Origin: Phalacrocorax aristotelis
Lineage: Eukaryota > Chordata > Aves > Suliformes > Phalacrocoracidae
NCBI RefSeq assembly: GCF_949628215.1
Contig: NC_134281.1
Span: 40,594,512 to 40,658,511, forward strand
DNA: 64,000 nt
Direction of reading: 5' to 3'
Part shown: positions 52,101 to 62,694 of the stretch, piece after piece
Layout: each line of letters begins with the position of its first letter
How positions within the stretch are numbered: the stretch's first letter is position 1
Notes under the pieces: model-generated
Database searches by the model: none
What the model was told of the DNA's origin: nothing
Seen by the model: the letters and a program-made list of their open reading frames with translations, nothing else
Program-made: the position numbers and the translations under genes

Positions 52101-52321
52101 GAGTTCTTAAGGAAATTACAGTATAAACCTAACCAAGCATCAATTTTTGCTCTAATAAGAAAGATGTTTACTAGTATGCCACACAGAAGCTGAAAAAAAC
52201 CCTAATTAGCCTGAGTGATTCTTTTAAGTGATAATTACTAAGTAGGAAAAAAAAAAATCTTACCTGCTGTGAAGTGCACCAACAACCAAATTGCTGCAGG
52301 CACGATCCATGCAAATAGCAT
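33718..52321 (-). CDS. IL12RB2: IL12RB2 (interleukin-12 receptor subunit beta-2), fifteen coding exons, 840 aa
   Basis: Signalling chain of the IL-12 receptor (with IL12RB1), a gp130-like type I cytokine receptor; in mammals it recruits JAK2 and STAT4 and drives Th1/NK responses. Exons on the minus strand, 5' to 3': 52321-52264, 51185-50859, 50264-50150, 48443-48268, 48064-47925, 47182-47038, 44449-44370, 40480-40261, 38975-38775, 37858-37757, 37677-37522, 36699-36562, 35270-35183, 34575-34476, 34194-33718. All junctions are GT/AG and the 2523-nt sum is in frame. Protein: signal peptide (1-19), Ig-like D1 (20-128), cytokine-receptor D2 (129-225) and D3 (226-320, WSNWH at 307-311), three FNIII domains (321-619), membrane helix (about 625-643), box 1 IPDP (666-669), tail to 840 with YLPL at 789. 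Best matches to human are [31 protein letters not shown] and the C-terminal G-LTLD. Human is 862 aa; the cytoplasmic tail differs most. Alternative family members (IL23R, gp130) fit worse. Confidence 0.95.
34476..34575 (-). CDS. IL12RB2: IL12RB2 exon 15: juxtamembrane box 1
   Basis: It encodes [20 protein letters not shown], then [13 protein letters not shown]; human has [27 protein letters not shown]. IPDP is the box 1 proline motif used by JAK kinases. The acceptor is CAATCTGCAG and the donor AAAG|GTAAAT. Confidence 0.94.
35183..35270 (-). CDS. IL12RB2: IL12RB2 exon 14: transmembrane segment
   Basis: It encodes [20 protein letters not shown] and CSMPPARK, a single hydrophobic helix with a basic stop-transfer end, in the place of human ANWMAFVAPSICIAIIMVGIF. 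The acceptor is CATATTTCAG. The donor is AAAAGT|GTGAGT, the only choice that keeps the frame into exon 15. Confidence 0.88.
36562..36699 (-). CDS. IL12RB2: IL12RB2 exon 13: last FNIII domain, second half
   Basis: It encodes [20 protein letters not shown], then [20 protein letters not shown]; human has [35 protein letters not shown]. The acceptor is TTTTCCTTCCAG and the donor GGAAA|GTATGA. Confidence 0.94.
37522..37677 (-). CDS. IL12RB2: IL12RB2 exon 12: last FNIII domain, first half
   Basis: It encodes [40 protein letters not shown] and [11 protein letters not shown], close to human PLSGPHI...[28 protein letters not shown]. The acceptor is TTCTGTTTTGCAG and the donor TACG|GTAGGT. Confidence 0.93.
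37757..37858 (-). CDS. IL12RB2: IL12RB2 exon 11
   Basis: It encodes [20 protein letters not shown] and [14 protein letters not shown], matching human ENIKSYICYEIRVYALSGDQ. The acceptor is TTCTTTATTTAG; a nearby TTTAGAG would break the frame and is rejected. The donor is AAAAG|GTAAAT. Confidence 0.92.
38775..38975 (-). CDS. IL12RB2: IL12RB2 exon 10: FNIII domain
   Basis: It encodes [38 protein letters not shown] and [14 protein letters not shown], aligning with human LLAPRQVS...NILVTWQPP...VQEYVVEW. The acceptor is CTCCCCTGTAAG and the donor GCAG|GTAACT. Confidence 0.92.
40261..40480 (-). CDS. IL12RB2: IL12RB2 exon 9: FNIII domain
   Basis: It encodes [20 protein letters not shown] through [20 protein letters not shown] and TNLGIQ. 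Human has SVSEARGKILHYQVTLQEL...VAVSAANSKGSSLPTRINIMNL. The acceptor is TTTCCTTGCAG and the donor CCAGG|GTAAGG. Confidence 0.92.
43210..43900 (+). mobile_element. CR1 LINE, 3' end, in IL12RB2 intron (antisense)
   Basis: This is the classic avian CR1 3' portion. Recognisable blocks are GGGGGTGCTGGTCGACAGCC, AGCCAGCAGTGTGCCCAGGT, GGTGAGGCCACACCTCGAAT, TTTAGATTGGATATTAGGAA and the terminal TTCCAACC...ATGATTCTATGATTCT. It encodes the C-terminal part of the reverse transcriptase (for example [17 protein letters not shown] and [10 protein letters not shown]), broken by frameshifts, so it is dead. It lies between IL12RB2 coding exons 44370-44449 and 40261-40480, in the opposite orientation to the gene. 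Confidence 0.93.
44370..44449 (-). CDS. IL12RB2: IL12RB2 exon 8: start of first membrane-proximal FNIII domain
   Basis: It encodes [20 protein letters not shown] and ISLFWK, nearly the human [26 protein letters not shown]. The acceptor is CCACACCAG and the donor GGAAG|GTAAGT. Confidence 0.93.
47038..47182 (-). CDS. IL12RB2: IL12RB2 exon 7: second half of D3 with WSXWS-equivalent
   Basis: It encodes [20 protein letters not shown], then [15 protein letters not shown], matching human LKPFTEYEFQISSKL...WSDWSESLRAQTPE. The signature is WSNWH, with His in place of the final Ser. The acceptor is GTCATTAAAG (pyrimidine-poor) and the donor GCAG|GTAACA. Confidence 0.92.
47925..48064 (-). CDS. IL12RB2: IL12RB2 exon 6: first half of D3
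   Basis: It encodes [20 protein letters not shown] through [10 protein letters not shown] and [15 protein letters not shown], aligning with human VRPLPPW...CTLYWRDE...RLRYRPSNSRLWNM. The acceptor is TTTGCTGCTAG and the donor ATG|GTAATC. Confidence 0.93.
48268..48443 (-). CDS. IL12RB2: IL12RB2 exon 5: second half of D2
   Basis: It encodes [18 protein letters not shown], then [19 protein letters not shown] and FVFMLIDI, matching human VTAVNSLGSSSSLPSTFTFLDI. Only one cysteine is present where human has two (QCKDIYC). The acceptor is TTCTGTTCCAG and the donor ATAG|GTAAAT. Confidence 0.92.
49750..49770 (-). repeat. Possible CR1 3'-end scrap
   Basis: AATCACAGAATCACTAAAT read on the minus strand resembles the ATTCTGTGATT terminal repeat of CR1. 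It is too short to be certain. Confidence 0.3.
50040..50098. repeat. A-rich low-complexity tract in IL12RB2 intron
   Basis: Runs of A are interrupted by single T or C bases, just upstream of exon 4 on the other strand. It is a simple low-complexity tract with no element recognised. Confidence 0.7.
50150..50264 (-). CDS. IL12RB2: IL12RB2 exon 4: first half of cytokine-receptor domain D2
   Basis: It encodes [20 protein letters not shown] and CTWDKGR, with the C-X9-CXW hallmark of class I cytokine receptors and close to human PQNLSCIQKG...CTWERGR. The donor is ATACA|GTAAGT. Confidence 0.93.
50859..51185 (-). CDS. IL12RB2: IL12RB2 exon 3: Ig-like domain D1
   Basis: The acceptor is CCGTTCTGTTGCAG. 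After an internal repeat (CSKGNVT / CDKGNMT) comes [13 protein letters not shown], then [18 protein letters not shown], whose cysteine spacing matches human (ITCSLKP, LFVCKLAC, QICG). The donor is GGAA|GTAAGG. A second in-frame acceptor lies 54 nt inside; see findings. Confidence 0.92.
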
Positions 52322-52329
52322 TTTGCTCC
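52264..52329 (-). CDS. IL12RB2: IL12RB2 exon 2: start codon and signal peptide
   Basis: The acceptor CTTTTTCCTATAG is followed by eight 5'UTR bases, then ATG at 52321 with A at -3. The coding part (52321-52264) reads [19 protein letters not shown], a typical signal peptide. The donor is GCAG|GTAAG. Confidence 0.9.
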
Positions 52330-54890
52330 CTATAGGAAAAAGCATACCTTTTACCAGTTCCTAAAAAGCAGTAAAAGAATTTACAGCTATTTGTATTTTA
52401 ATGTTTTACAACTTTTGAAAATCCAGAATGCTTATTTCACTCAAGACCCTATCTTAAGCAACAGCTGATTTTTAGATGGTTCTCCCTGGAGACAGGCACA
52501 AGAGCTAGAGGAATGGCAGAATTATGGGTACTTTAAAACTCTGTGCTTTAAAAACAGACAAAGCTGTTCTTTAGAAAAATAAATATTTTCTCCCTTTCCC
52601 CCCAAAGACCCGCTGCAAGACCGGAACCAAATCTCTTGCTGTGAAGGACAGCAAGACGAACCGTCAGTACTCCTCATGCGCTTTCTCCCCAAGATACGGT
52701 TTGCATGCCACACTTAGCACAGCTCACACTCTCCCGAAATCCCTCTTTTAGATGGAGCAGCCCATTTCTGTACACCCTGAGGATCCTCGTGCACTCCGCA
52801 GCAGGTCTGTGCTCAGACTTTGTAGCGATGACCTCAAATCCAAGTGAATTGATCTCATCCCCAATGACTAACATGGTCTCAGGATTCCCAGACCTGAGTA
52901 AAACTCATAAAATTTTGGCTAAGACCTGGGGAACTAGCAGTCTTACAATTTCTTTAGACTACTTTCCAAAAGGAAAGCCACCCCACACAATTTATTTATT
53001 TATAACTGTTTAACTCTACCCTAACGGGCAAAGCTTCAGACACATGCCATAAGCACAGTTAACACCACAACCAAACGAAACAGCTTTGAAATGCTATAAA
53101 CTCCACAGGATTGCTCAAAAATTCTGTTCAAATGCAAACCTATGTTTACTACATAAAACCCACACTCTAGTACTGGAAGTTATGGATACAAACATTTTAC
53201 ACAAATTATTCAAGGTCTGGCTGAACTAAGCTCAATGCTTTCCCATACATTTTGCAACCAGCATTAACAACTATTTCCTTTTTTACCCTTCCCCTGCAAA
53301 ACTACATGAGCAGTGCGAATATATTGGATACTTCAGAAGTGGTTACACCATCAAGCACTTTCTGCAACTCCCAACCTGTCACAGACACGCAGCTATTTTA
53401 ATAACCTGATGCCATATTGGAAATGAACTACTGTAAAGTGAAACTTTAAATCTTGGCTGCTTTTCATGCCATTTTGGATGGAGGGGCACTTCCATGGGGA
53501 TGCATTGCACACTGTAGTCTTTGCTACATGTATATTAATATAAAAATGACAAAAAAGTTATTTCAGGCTGTTTTTAGATAATGAGATGGGATGCATTCCA
53601 TGTTTTTTAAGTAAACCAATATCTGAGGTGAATGTGAAATACCTAAGATTTGCCAAAATGCATATTAGCACCTCTTTTTATTTAAATATAGATGTTCTTC
53701 AGACTGAAATGTTAAGCCTTGCTGCGGTGCCTCAGCTTTATACAGACACTTCATGCAGTGCCTTCCGTAGGTGATTAGTAACTGCAAGGATGAGCAATCA
53801 CATCACCGAGGTTCAAGTAAATGCTCTGCCTTCCAATAAACTGAAATTGCCCAATGACTGTGTAAACATCCTTCAGACAACTTGCTTTCTGACAGCTAAA
53901 CCGTACCCAAAATACTTTGGTCAATAGACAAAAATAATCTTGCTTCAAATAATTTTACTGAGTAGTTTACTTAGGTAAGTGCTAGACAATTTATGCAGCT
54001 TCATATAAGTGCAGCAGAGCATATAAACTGTGATCAGAGTAAAATATGAGAAAATAATGAGAAATAACCTTCAGCAAAGAGCAAAGACACATGGAAAACT
54101 TTTTTTTTTGAGAAGAAAAAATCTCCAGATTCCACATAAATGAGGGAAAATAGTATTGCCAGGCATAGGTTAAAGAAAATATAAAGGACATTGTCCTGGT
54201 AAGTACAAGGTAGAGGAAGTACATAATGTGTCCACAGAGCATGAGGTCATGCACATTTATGCATACTTATCTCTATGAAATCTCAGTTGAAAACACAAGG
54301 GCTGCAGACTGTACATTTTATTTACCTATGGATTCACCATAATGGCATCGGCTGCTTACAGTGGTCAACACAAGTCCTTAAATGAAATCACTTGTAAAGC
54401 ACAGAAGTTCTGTAGTTTGCTGTTAACCAACTTTTAAGGCCCTTGCTCCCACTTCTCCCTAAAAAAGCTCCCCACAAAGCAAGTGTCTGTTCTAAGGGTT
54501 TTACGGGAATCCGCAGGAGCAACCGACCAACACTGGTGGAAAGAGGAGCGCTTCTCCTTGTCACATTTCACCCAGAAAAAAGATGTTTCTACCGAAACTG
54601 TGCTGTTGCTTACATATCGCTAATAACACTGGCTGTGTTTTCAGGGAAACTTCCCTCTGTTGGCAGGCTTGTGGGTACCGCTCCGGCTGCCTGGGCTGCT
54701 GCAGGCCCAGCAAGGACGCAGCACCCCGTGCTCTGGGGCTGAGGAACCCCAGCCTGAGGTCAGCAACTCTTCACCAGAGCTACCAAGCATGAGGTATATA
54801 ATAAGACCTCACCGTATGAAAAAAACGGATGGCGTTATTTGCAGAGGACGGCCCTTCAGCACTGTGCTCCCTTCGGAGGCTCTGTTTCAG

Positions 54891-55262
54891 GGGGCAGCGG
54901 GCATCCCTGGCGGGCAGCAAGCATCCCGGGGCGGGCAGCGAGCACCCCGGGGCGGGCAGCGAGCATCCCTGGCGGGCAGCGAGCACCCCGGGGCGGGCAG
55001 CGAGCACCCCGGGGCGGGCAGCGAGCACCCCGGGGCGGGCAGCGAGCATCCCGGGCGGGCAGCGAGCATCCCGGGCGGGCAGCGAGCACCCCGGGGCGGG
55101 CAGCGAGCACCCCGGGGCGGGCAGCGAGCATCCCGGGGCGGGCAGCGAGCACCCCGGGGCGGGCAGCGAGCATCCCTGGCGGGCAGCGAGCACCCCGGGG
55201 CGGGCAGCGAGCACCCCGGGGCGGGCAGCGAGCATCCCGGAGCGGGCAGCGAGCATCCCGGG
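54891..55262. repeat. GC-rich 20-21 bp minisatellite, about 18 copies, in IL12RB2 intron 1
   Basis: The tandem unit is GGGCGGGCAGCGAGCACCCC plus G, alternating with CATCCC(G/T)GG variants that are 20 or 21 bp long. I count about 18 copies, the first and last ones diverged. Each full unit holds GGGGCGGGC, a GC-box-like Sp/KLF site, and most CAC-type units hold the palindrome CCCCGGGG. It lies within the inferred first intron, about 230 bp from the end of exon 1. The long open frames it creates on all strands are artefacts. Confidence 0.92.
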
Positions 55263-55269
55263 GGCGCTG

Positions 55270-55700
55270 GGTTTCCCCGCGCACCGCCACCTTGCTGCCC
55301 GCGGCAGCCCCCTCGGGCCGGCGCCCAGCGTCCCGGGGATCCCTCCTCAGGACCGAAAAGCCGCGGTGTGGGGGGACACGCCCGTCCCCGGCAGCCACCC
55401 TCCCGCCGCCCCCTCGCCCCCACGGCCCGGCCCGGCCCGAGGCAGCCCGGGCTCGCTCCCCGCCGGCTCCCCGCGCCGGGGTTACTCACCCCGGAGCCCC
55501 GCAGCCGCCGGGCGGCCCCCGGCAGCCTCCCGCGTGTGCGCGGCGGCGGCACGACCTGCCCGGCCCGGCCCGCCCCGCCCCCGGCCGGCCCCGCTCCCCC
55601 GGCAGCCGGGCGCCAGCCGGTACGGGCGATACGGGCGGGGGGTGAACCGGGGGCGGAGGAGGCTTTTCGGTGAGCCGGCAGTTTTTCACCCGGCCCTGCG
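55270..55700 (-). promoter_or_regulatory. IL12RB2: CpG island and inferred IL12RB2 promoter
   Basis: This GC- and CpG-dense sequence has GC boxes (CCGCCCCGCCCC around 55570-55582). It lies upstream of a perfect minus-strand splice donor at 55489 and 3 kb upstream of the exon with the start codon. No TATA box is seen. The GC-rich character continues leftward into the minisatellite. Confidence 0.6.
55490..55650 (-). other. IL12RB2: Probable non-coding first exon of IL12RB2
   Basis: On the minus strand GGGGCTCCGG|GGTGAGTAAC gives a consensus donor GTGAGTAA at 55489 in the CpG island. The start-codon exon at 52329 has an acceptor in front of its short 5'UTR, so an upstream non-coding exon must exist and this is the best candidate. 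The 5' edge is a guess. Confidence 0.5.
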
Positions 55701-58700
55701 CGAGCAGCTGGTTGCAGGCAGGAAAAAAAAATCAAAGAGCAGCAGAGGGGCAGCGGGTGGCTGCGAGGGCATGGCTGCCAGCTCCCCCTAGGCTGCCCAG
55801 CCCCGGGGTTCTCTCGCTGGGAAGGTAACGCACAGGAAATTTCAATGACAGAAATCCCGGGTATGAGAAAAGGACGAGATTACCAGAAAAAGTTTGTGAA
55901 ACTCCAAGTGTAACTCTCACTACCTGCGTGATGCCCCTTAAACTGGAAAGAACAAGAAGTGCAACTAGAATAAAATAAACCCTAGCCTCCCTTGTTAGGA
56001 GAGAGGGGCTCATCCTGAGACACATTCGCGATTCTTCTCTTTAATGTGATTCTTGCTTTCTCTCATTTTTTCAGCCCTCCCACAAACTACTACCATATTT
56101 GAAAGAGCTTTTAATGAAAAAATATCTATCTTGTTACTATTGTTCCTTCCTTTTTCTGGACATAGGCAATATAAACTCGGTTTTCCTGACAGCGTCTCCC
56201 TGATGTGATTAACTTTTACTAGCTTGAAAATTGTAGCAAGGGTATTTTGGGGGGCAGACGTTCAAATGAATGAAGAGGAAGCACAAAAATTGCAGCCTCC
56301 AAGGCTCTGGAGTTTTGCATTTGAACCTCCAGTCCACGTCATCTGTCTTCCAAAGCCCAGTGTACCATTTGTACTTCTTTCTAGACAGTGGACAAAGTGT
56401 ACAAAAATAGCATGTGTGAGCTGTGCAAATCTGTACCCTATGAAACTCCAGATATCAACAGTTTCTTTTTAAGTATATATTTTGTTTCCCCTCTGTTTTC
56501 TTTTAGTTCATGCTACATTTTTTTTTTCACCGTACTGCTTCCCAGCACAGGTTTGACCTACACTCTGCAAAACCAGGATTCATGTCAGTTTAAACCAGGA
56601 CACCGTTAGGAGTGTTTGTGGAATCTAATCTTGTTCATGTTTCTTGTCAAGGCTTCACTCATCGCTACCCCTTCTCCTCGTTGGAAAAAATACGGCAGCA
56701 GCCATTACATGATGTGCTCAACAGGCATTAGCAGAACTAAGAGGTGTTTTACTCACCAATGGTATGTTTAAGGGAAGATGCCCATCAGACGGCCCAAGTG
56801 ATCGGAGTTTTGTGTCCTAGCAACAGGAAACAAAACTGAAAAACACCTATCCATTACCTTTCATAAAATGTAGTTGCTTTCTTTTTGCTTTTCTGCTTTT
56901 TCATATGGTTCTTTCTTCATTGACTTGTGTTGAGCACAAAGCTCCATAAGAAAGCATGTAGTACTTACGAATCATAAAGAAAACTATGTGTTCCCTGCAG
57001 TTGGATGTCTCCCCAACACCTCTACTCTCTGCTTGACTACACCAGAAGAGCCAAAGCACAAGGTCCTGCTGCAGACAGAGCTGCCGGTGCTGAGAGGACG
57101 TGGTGCCAACCTCCCTGCTCCACCAGGCAGGGGATGATGTCAAGGAAACTACAGAGTCATCAGTTCTCTGAGAGGAGGGGGTGTCTGCAATTCTGAAAAC
57201 AGAGCTCGGGAAAGCACCAGCAGCAGTTGACAGAAGAATGTGTGATGCTTGGTGGTGACAGTAGCCAGCTCCTGGGGAGCATCTGTACCAAAGCAGAGAA
57301 GGGCAAAGAAAGAGGCTGTAACAAAACACTATTAGTAGTTGTAGCGTAATCCCTTAGGCTCAGGCAAAGTTGTGCTGAGATCCTCATGTGCCTGGTGCAA
57401 GCAGGACATATGCTGTTCCATTAGCCTGCTTTTCATGGGGTGAAGCCTATATGATCAAACAGATCATATGCCAATGCACAGCTGTAAATGCAAGACCTAA
57501 GACACCTTGTTGACTGCGCACTTCAGGGAATACCAGCTGCCTTGGGTGGCGCTTGCTTGCAGGAGGAGAATTATGAACTGTCTCCTAGCAGGCCTTTGCT
57601 GCCAACAGCGGACGGTCATACAGCAAGGGAGGCAGGGAGCGCTTCTCTCACTCCTGGGACATGCGGTACTGGTGCCTCCTGTTACCTTGCCTCCTTGTTT
57701 CTGCAGAGCTTCCGGAAATACAAAGCTGAAAGGAATCTCCATTGGTAGAGGCACTCAACGTACTAAGGTCAGGATGATTTCTGCTTCAACCCACCCTCAC
57801 AACACAATGAACGCTGGAATAAGGAAAAAGAGTAATGAACATGGACTTCCCTTAGTGAAAATAAAATGGATGTAAATGATGTAATGAAGTTTAAATATAT
57901 ACTGTCCTGGCAATTAATGTTCAGCTTCTGGAAGTGAAAGATGAAATAATTCATCTGAGATCCAAAATGCACATAAAATTAGACCTCTAAAGCAAAGCAA
58001 AACAAACCAGAAGACCAGGAATGTCTTATTCAGCCCTTGTGTCTTTTGGCTTTGTAAGGAAAAAAATTTCTATCGAAAAATATAAGAAGCTTCAAATGGT
58101 GAAAAGCTGCCTCTTTTCCAAATATTTTAATGAGACTCAGAGAAGTTAAAGCTGATGATGGAAGAAGGCTGGAGCGCAGTCAGCCAAAGAGGTGAGCGCT
58201 AATGTTAAAAATATTACTGAAGGAAACAGAATTAAACTCAAAAGTGAAATCAGCATGTGCAGCCCTTACACGGTTTAATTTTGTCAGGTGGTAGGTCTGG
58301 AAATAACCTTGTGAGAGAAGAATTGTGAAGGAATGGTGGTGAGTCATCAGCATCAAAATGATGGGTGGCAGATCACTGAGAGTTACTTACCGAGGGCTTA
58401 AAAACCCATGCCAGAGACTGTAAGTATACCCAAAAACCCTGCTGGGGCTGTCACCACTGGTCAGTCAGCAAGTAGTAGTGCTTGTTTATTCAATGTATTT
58501 CCTCCATAACATTCTCTAGAGTTCCTGATTTTACCACATCTTCTAGTCTGGATTAGGAAGAGCTGTTGTGATAGTGTTTGCATCCCTGCTCTTTCAAAGG
58601 TATGCCACAATTTTTTGTCTTCGGTTTGTGTTCAACATAATTCCATTCTCTTGTGTCAGCAAAGACAAGCAGTTATTAAAAAAAAAACCAAATATTTTTT

Positions 58701-59934
58701 CTGCCTGCTTGAAGACCTCAGAGGTTCATAGACTGCTTTCAGACTGGAATCTCTTACCCAGTGGAAGGGTCACTCCTTCCAGCCTGCTCTTTTTTTTTTA
58801 AATTTCTCTGAATATCTGTTGGTTTCTCATTCTGATTTTGGTGATGAGGTTCTAGAAGAGAGTACAGTTTCTAGATCTGATTGTACCAGGGACCACACAG
58901 GCAAAGCTGCACAACAGTACTTCACTGAATGAGAGGTCTCTGGCCACGCCATGAGCACTGCATTGATCTTACCATCAAAACTGTGGTCTCATTTTGTTGC
59001 AATTCCATATTTTGTCTGTTTTTTTTTGCAATGCGCCTACCCTCCGTTATGGTCAAGAAGGTCTCTGGTTTGTCAGTGCTGATCTTTAGCTGCTGATTTC
59101 AACAGCTGACAACGAGGGCAGCAGGAAAGAGCCTTCTCAATAGCAGGGCCACCATGGACAGATGAGGACAGGGAGTTCTGGAGCAGACAGAGCCAGACGG
59201 ACTGGCAACACCAACATGCGGCACACCAGCCCTCTGCGGTCACCAGCTCAGCATGCAGCGCCAACACCAAAGCTTGAGAAGCTCAAAGACCAATAGATTC
59301 AACACTAATTCAGCGTTGAATATAGGAATAAACAAAACTTAAATCACAGGTGGTGTTATTTGGAATTATGATCAGTTCTTTCATCCAATTTACTTTGCAG
59401 GACCGTGAGTCCTGTCAGTGCCGTGGAAGAGGTGGGACCACTAGACATGGTTGAGGGGACACCACAGCTCAGGCTGCTGAATGTCAAACCACGGCCCAAG
59501 CACATGCAGCTTTGCTTCCAGGAACGGAGCTTGGTCCATTCATTCCTGCTGCCTTTTTTGCTTCAACTTCTTTAATGACTTTCAGCTGCTCAGCTGTCCA
59601 GTTCCTTAGTGCTACAGCAGTAGAATGGGCAATAATTCATTGCATGTTTGCCTGTCTTCAATACGGCAGGTAGCATGTGTGCTGGTTCTCTCAGTTTCAC
59701 ATCTGCTGTGTATGCCAGCGATTCTCATTGAATTTGCCTTAACCCAGCAGGATCAGTTACTTAGTTTCGTAAATGCAATTGCTGTCTCCTCTTGAGTGTA
59801 TAACCCGGCCAAGGAAGGCTGAATTCATGGGGAGAGCATGGGCCCAAGAGTGCCACTCTAGAAAATCATATAGATGCTGTACAAGACACAGCATCACCCT
59901 GCATCCTTTAAGAGGTTAAGAATTGTGGGTTTCT

Positions 59935-60153
59935 CTAATATTCTTGAGGCAAGATTAATTCCTCTCCACTAAGGAAAGACTCAGCTGGTTTGGTAAGCAG
60001 CAATCCTGAAATGTCCTTTAATAGGTAGGCCACTTCTATAATTTGTTTTCTATTCATTGTGTTCAATGCTTGCTTTGATCTTTCATTCAAACTCTCCTCT
60101 CGTTGCTTTACAAGTGATATTTTCATGGGATTTGACATCAGTGAAGCTGACAT
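59935..60153 (-). other. Unassigned short reading frame, possible terminal exon
   Basis: The frame of 72 codons includes NPMKISLVKQREESLNERSK and IIEVAYLLKDISGLL and ends GEELILPQEY. Composition (Lys, Glu and Leu rich, amphipathic) looks like real protein more than its neighbours do. A possible acceptor GAATGTCAG at about 60147-60155 would make it a last exon. I do not recognise the family; chance is a fair alternative. Confidence 0.2.
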
Positions 60154-62617
60154 TCAGTGAAGCCAGTCAAGACACAAACCACAGCCTCACTTCTCACATC
60201 CTCTTCTACGAAACGCAGGTTTGGTTTCAGTCTCTGGTGCTGTGTGCAGCCCTTCTACCCTATGAATAACTCCCTCTTAAAGAATTTTCCCTTTTAAAGA
60301 ATTAATCCTCCTGAAGGCTAAGGAATGTAAGAGGCTATACCAAATAGTGTAATTTTTAATGACTATTTCTATGTTTGTTGTGTGGCTGTTTCACCTGCTG
60401 TCATTTTGCCGTTGCCGCATTTTCGGAAGGCTTTTGCTGATCCAGGCATTTATTTGCAGCTTTGCATGCAAGTGTTGGTCACAACCTGGGCTTTGATCTT
60501 TTGTATGTGCGTTCAGAAATACCCAGAGGTCTACTGTTATTTAGCTTTGAGAAACGTTAAAGTTTTTAATCCAGTTTTAGTCTCTGCAGCATATTTATCT
60601 GCCACTAAATCTCTTCCACAATTTAGTGAAAAAGAAGTGCTTACAAACCTTTCAGCATGAAGTAGTCTGGCAAATGTATATGCAGTGCAAGATTACTCAG
60701 AAAACATTTCTATTGCCTTCATATTCTTGTACTGTTCCTGTTACCAAACTCTATATGGTGCTTTCGGACTTTAGATCTTGAGGCTTTACCAGAGGTAGTA
60801 ATTGTTACTATCAGACTTTGTGGATAAGAAACGGAGGCAAAGTGACTTGGTGAAGGTCATGAAGCCAGACCATGACTAAGCTGAGACTAAAACCCAGCTC
60901 TCCTGTGGTATAAAAACACTAAACCAGAATTAATGCTATGTCCTCCTGCAGAAAGCATGGTAATGGTGGCAGAGCAGCAGCATAAATGATTTAAAATTGT
61001 AGCTATTGATGCATATTTAATACATTTATTATGTGTTTTTTATTTATTATGCATTTTTATGCATTTTGTTTAATTAATTTTCAAGCATACTTTGTGAAGG
61101 GGGACAGTAAGCAACAAGATCCAAAGTGAGTGTGCCTCTTGCTGATCTGCACCATGCTATTGGTAACTCCTCTGGCTGAGGTAGCGCTTGCACTTGAGCA
61201 AGATCACAAGCTCACACCTGATACATCCCGTACTGATGCAACAGGATAGAGATAAGAGCAGGCAGTGAATGGCTTTGCTCTTCTCTAAGCATGCTGAAGC
61301 TTCGAAAAGACTACACCCAACTTTATTTCTTTTAAATTTGTTCTGTCCTTCCATTTATATAAAAAAAATCCTTTTTACTAAGGTTGTGTTAGACCTGTGA
61401 ATAACAATGAGATGCAGCGTCATGGTGCATCTCTGTGGGTCTTGAACTATTGCGCTTTGCTATTTAATTACATTATACTTAGATGAGTGGGTAACTGCTG
61501 GCTTGCACCAATACTCCCCTCGCTGAGCTCTTCCCCAGGCTGGTGAGGGATGTCTCTGTGGGCCTCTGGCTATCTCTGTCTGGGGGACAGGGACATCAGG
61601 CTTAAGGGATATGGGGTCACCACTCCTTTATACGAAGGAACATGGGGTCACCAATTCTGCACACCAAAAAACCTGCCTTGTGCAAAGTCCTCCCCTCTGC
61701 TGTAATTTTGACCGTAGCTGCTTTCTCCGTGTTACTCATGTGGCGTTAAAATAAAATGTCTTGCCATAAAATAATTACACACAAATTTCACTTGCATGGA
61801 ATAACATACAGATGAGTTTGCAGTCTCACACAGGTTGAGTGAGAGTTACACAAGAGATTAATGCTTTTTGGTGCATGCTCTCTGTGGGTAGACATCACTC
61901 AGCGTACACTTCCTTTATGTGCCTCCAAGGTATATAGCCCCATGTTGCAATGAAACTGAACAACCCATGAAACTCATTGCCAAACTGATAAATAACCTGT
62001 GGAAATTGCTGGCACAAGATACAGCTGCCAACAATATAATCAAACTTAGAAAAAGGTTTAGAAAATACTAATATCAAGAATTAGAGAGCATGTACTATTT
62101 GAGGGAAGGAGGGAACCCTGAGATGTGAAAATAAATGTACTGAGAGCAACATCATTATTTGATTCAAAACACTGGGCCATCCCAGTGGGCCATTCAAAGG
62201 TTGCTCATTATGGGGATCTCAGCGTTGGACTTGCATGCCTATAGTTTGATTGATGTCACTCAGGGTGCTGGTTTACATCCCTAAATACTGCACCTGGTGG
62301 AAAGAAGGCACAGGCAGGATGCAAAGGGCTCTCCAAGGGCAAAGCAGGCAAAGACAAACAGCAGAGTAAAAAGCATGTCTGAGGAGTAAAAATCTGGAAC
62401 CAACAGTATGATGTGGCATCAGTGTACAGGACTATTATTAAAATTCCTGCTTTCTTCATGCAGCGGTCATTATAACCCTTGATGCATTCTTTGTCAGAGG
62501 TGAGCATTACAGGTACACATCCCAGACCAAGCCTGTCACCTCATGTAAACCGTTGGTAGATACAACCACTGTCCAAATGGGTTAGAAGGGAGGGAGAGGG
62601 GGAGCTGTATTCTGTAT

Positions 62618-62641
62618 TAGAATAGAATCATTCGGTTGGAA
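62618..62641 (-). repeat. CR1 3'-end scrap beside microsatellite
   Basis: AGAATAGAATCATTCGGTTG read on the minus strand resembles the CR1 end (CAACC...AATGATTCTATTCT). Only about 24 bases remain, and it abuts the CA/TA repeat. Confidence 0.5.
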
Positions 62642-62694
62642 TATACACACACACACACACATATATACACACATACATATATCTATACATATAT
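62641..62694. repeat. Compound (CA)n/(TA)n microsatellite
   Basis: This is a run of CA dinucleotides followed by mixed ATATAC and ACATACATAT units. It is probably length-polymorphic. Confidence 0.85.

Noticed and set aside
54660-55791. Several 150-340 codon frames on both strands with GSEHPGA-like or CSLPAPG-like repeats
   Set aside because: They are read-throughs of the minisatellite and CpG island in several frames at once; repeated units produce them mechanically.
56901-57329. 142-codon minus-strand frame considered as the IL23R cytoplasmic tail
   Set aside because: It has no similarity to the IL23R tail as I know it, a composition full of Cys and Trp, and no acceptor that makes sense.
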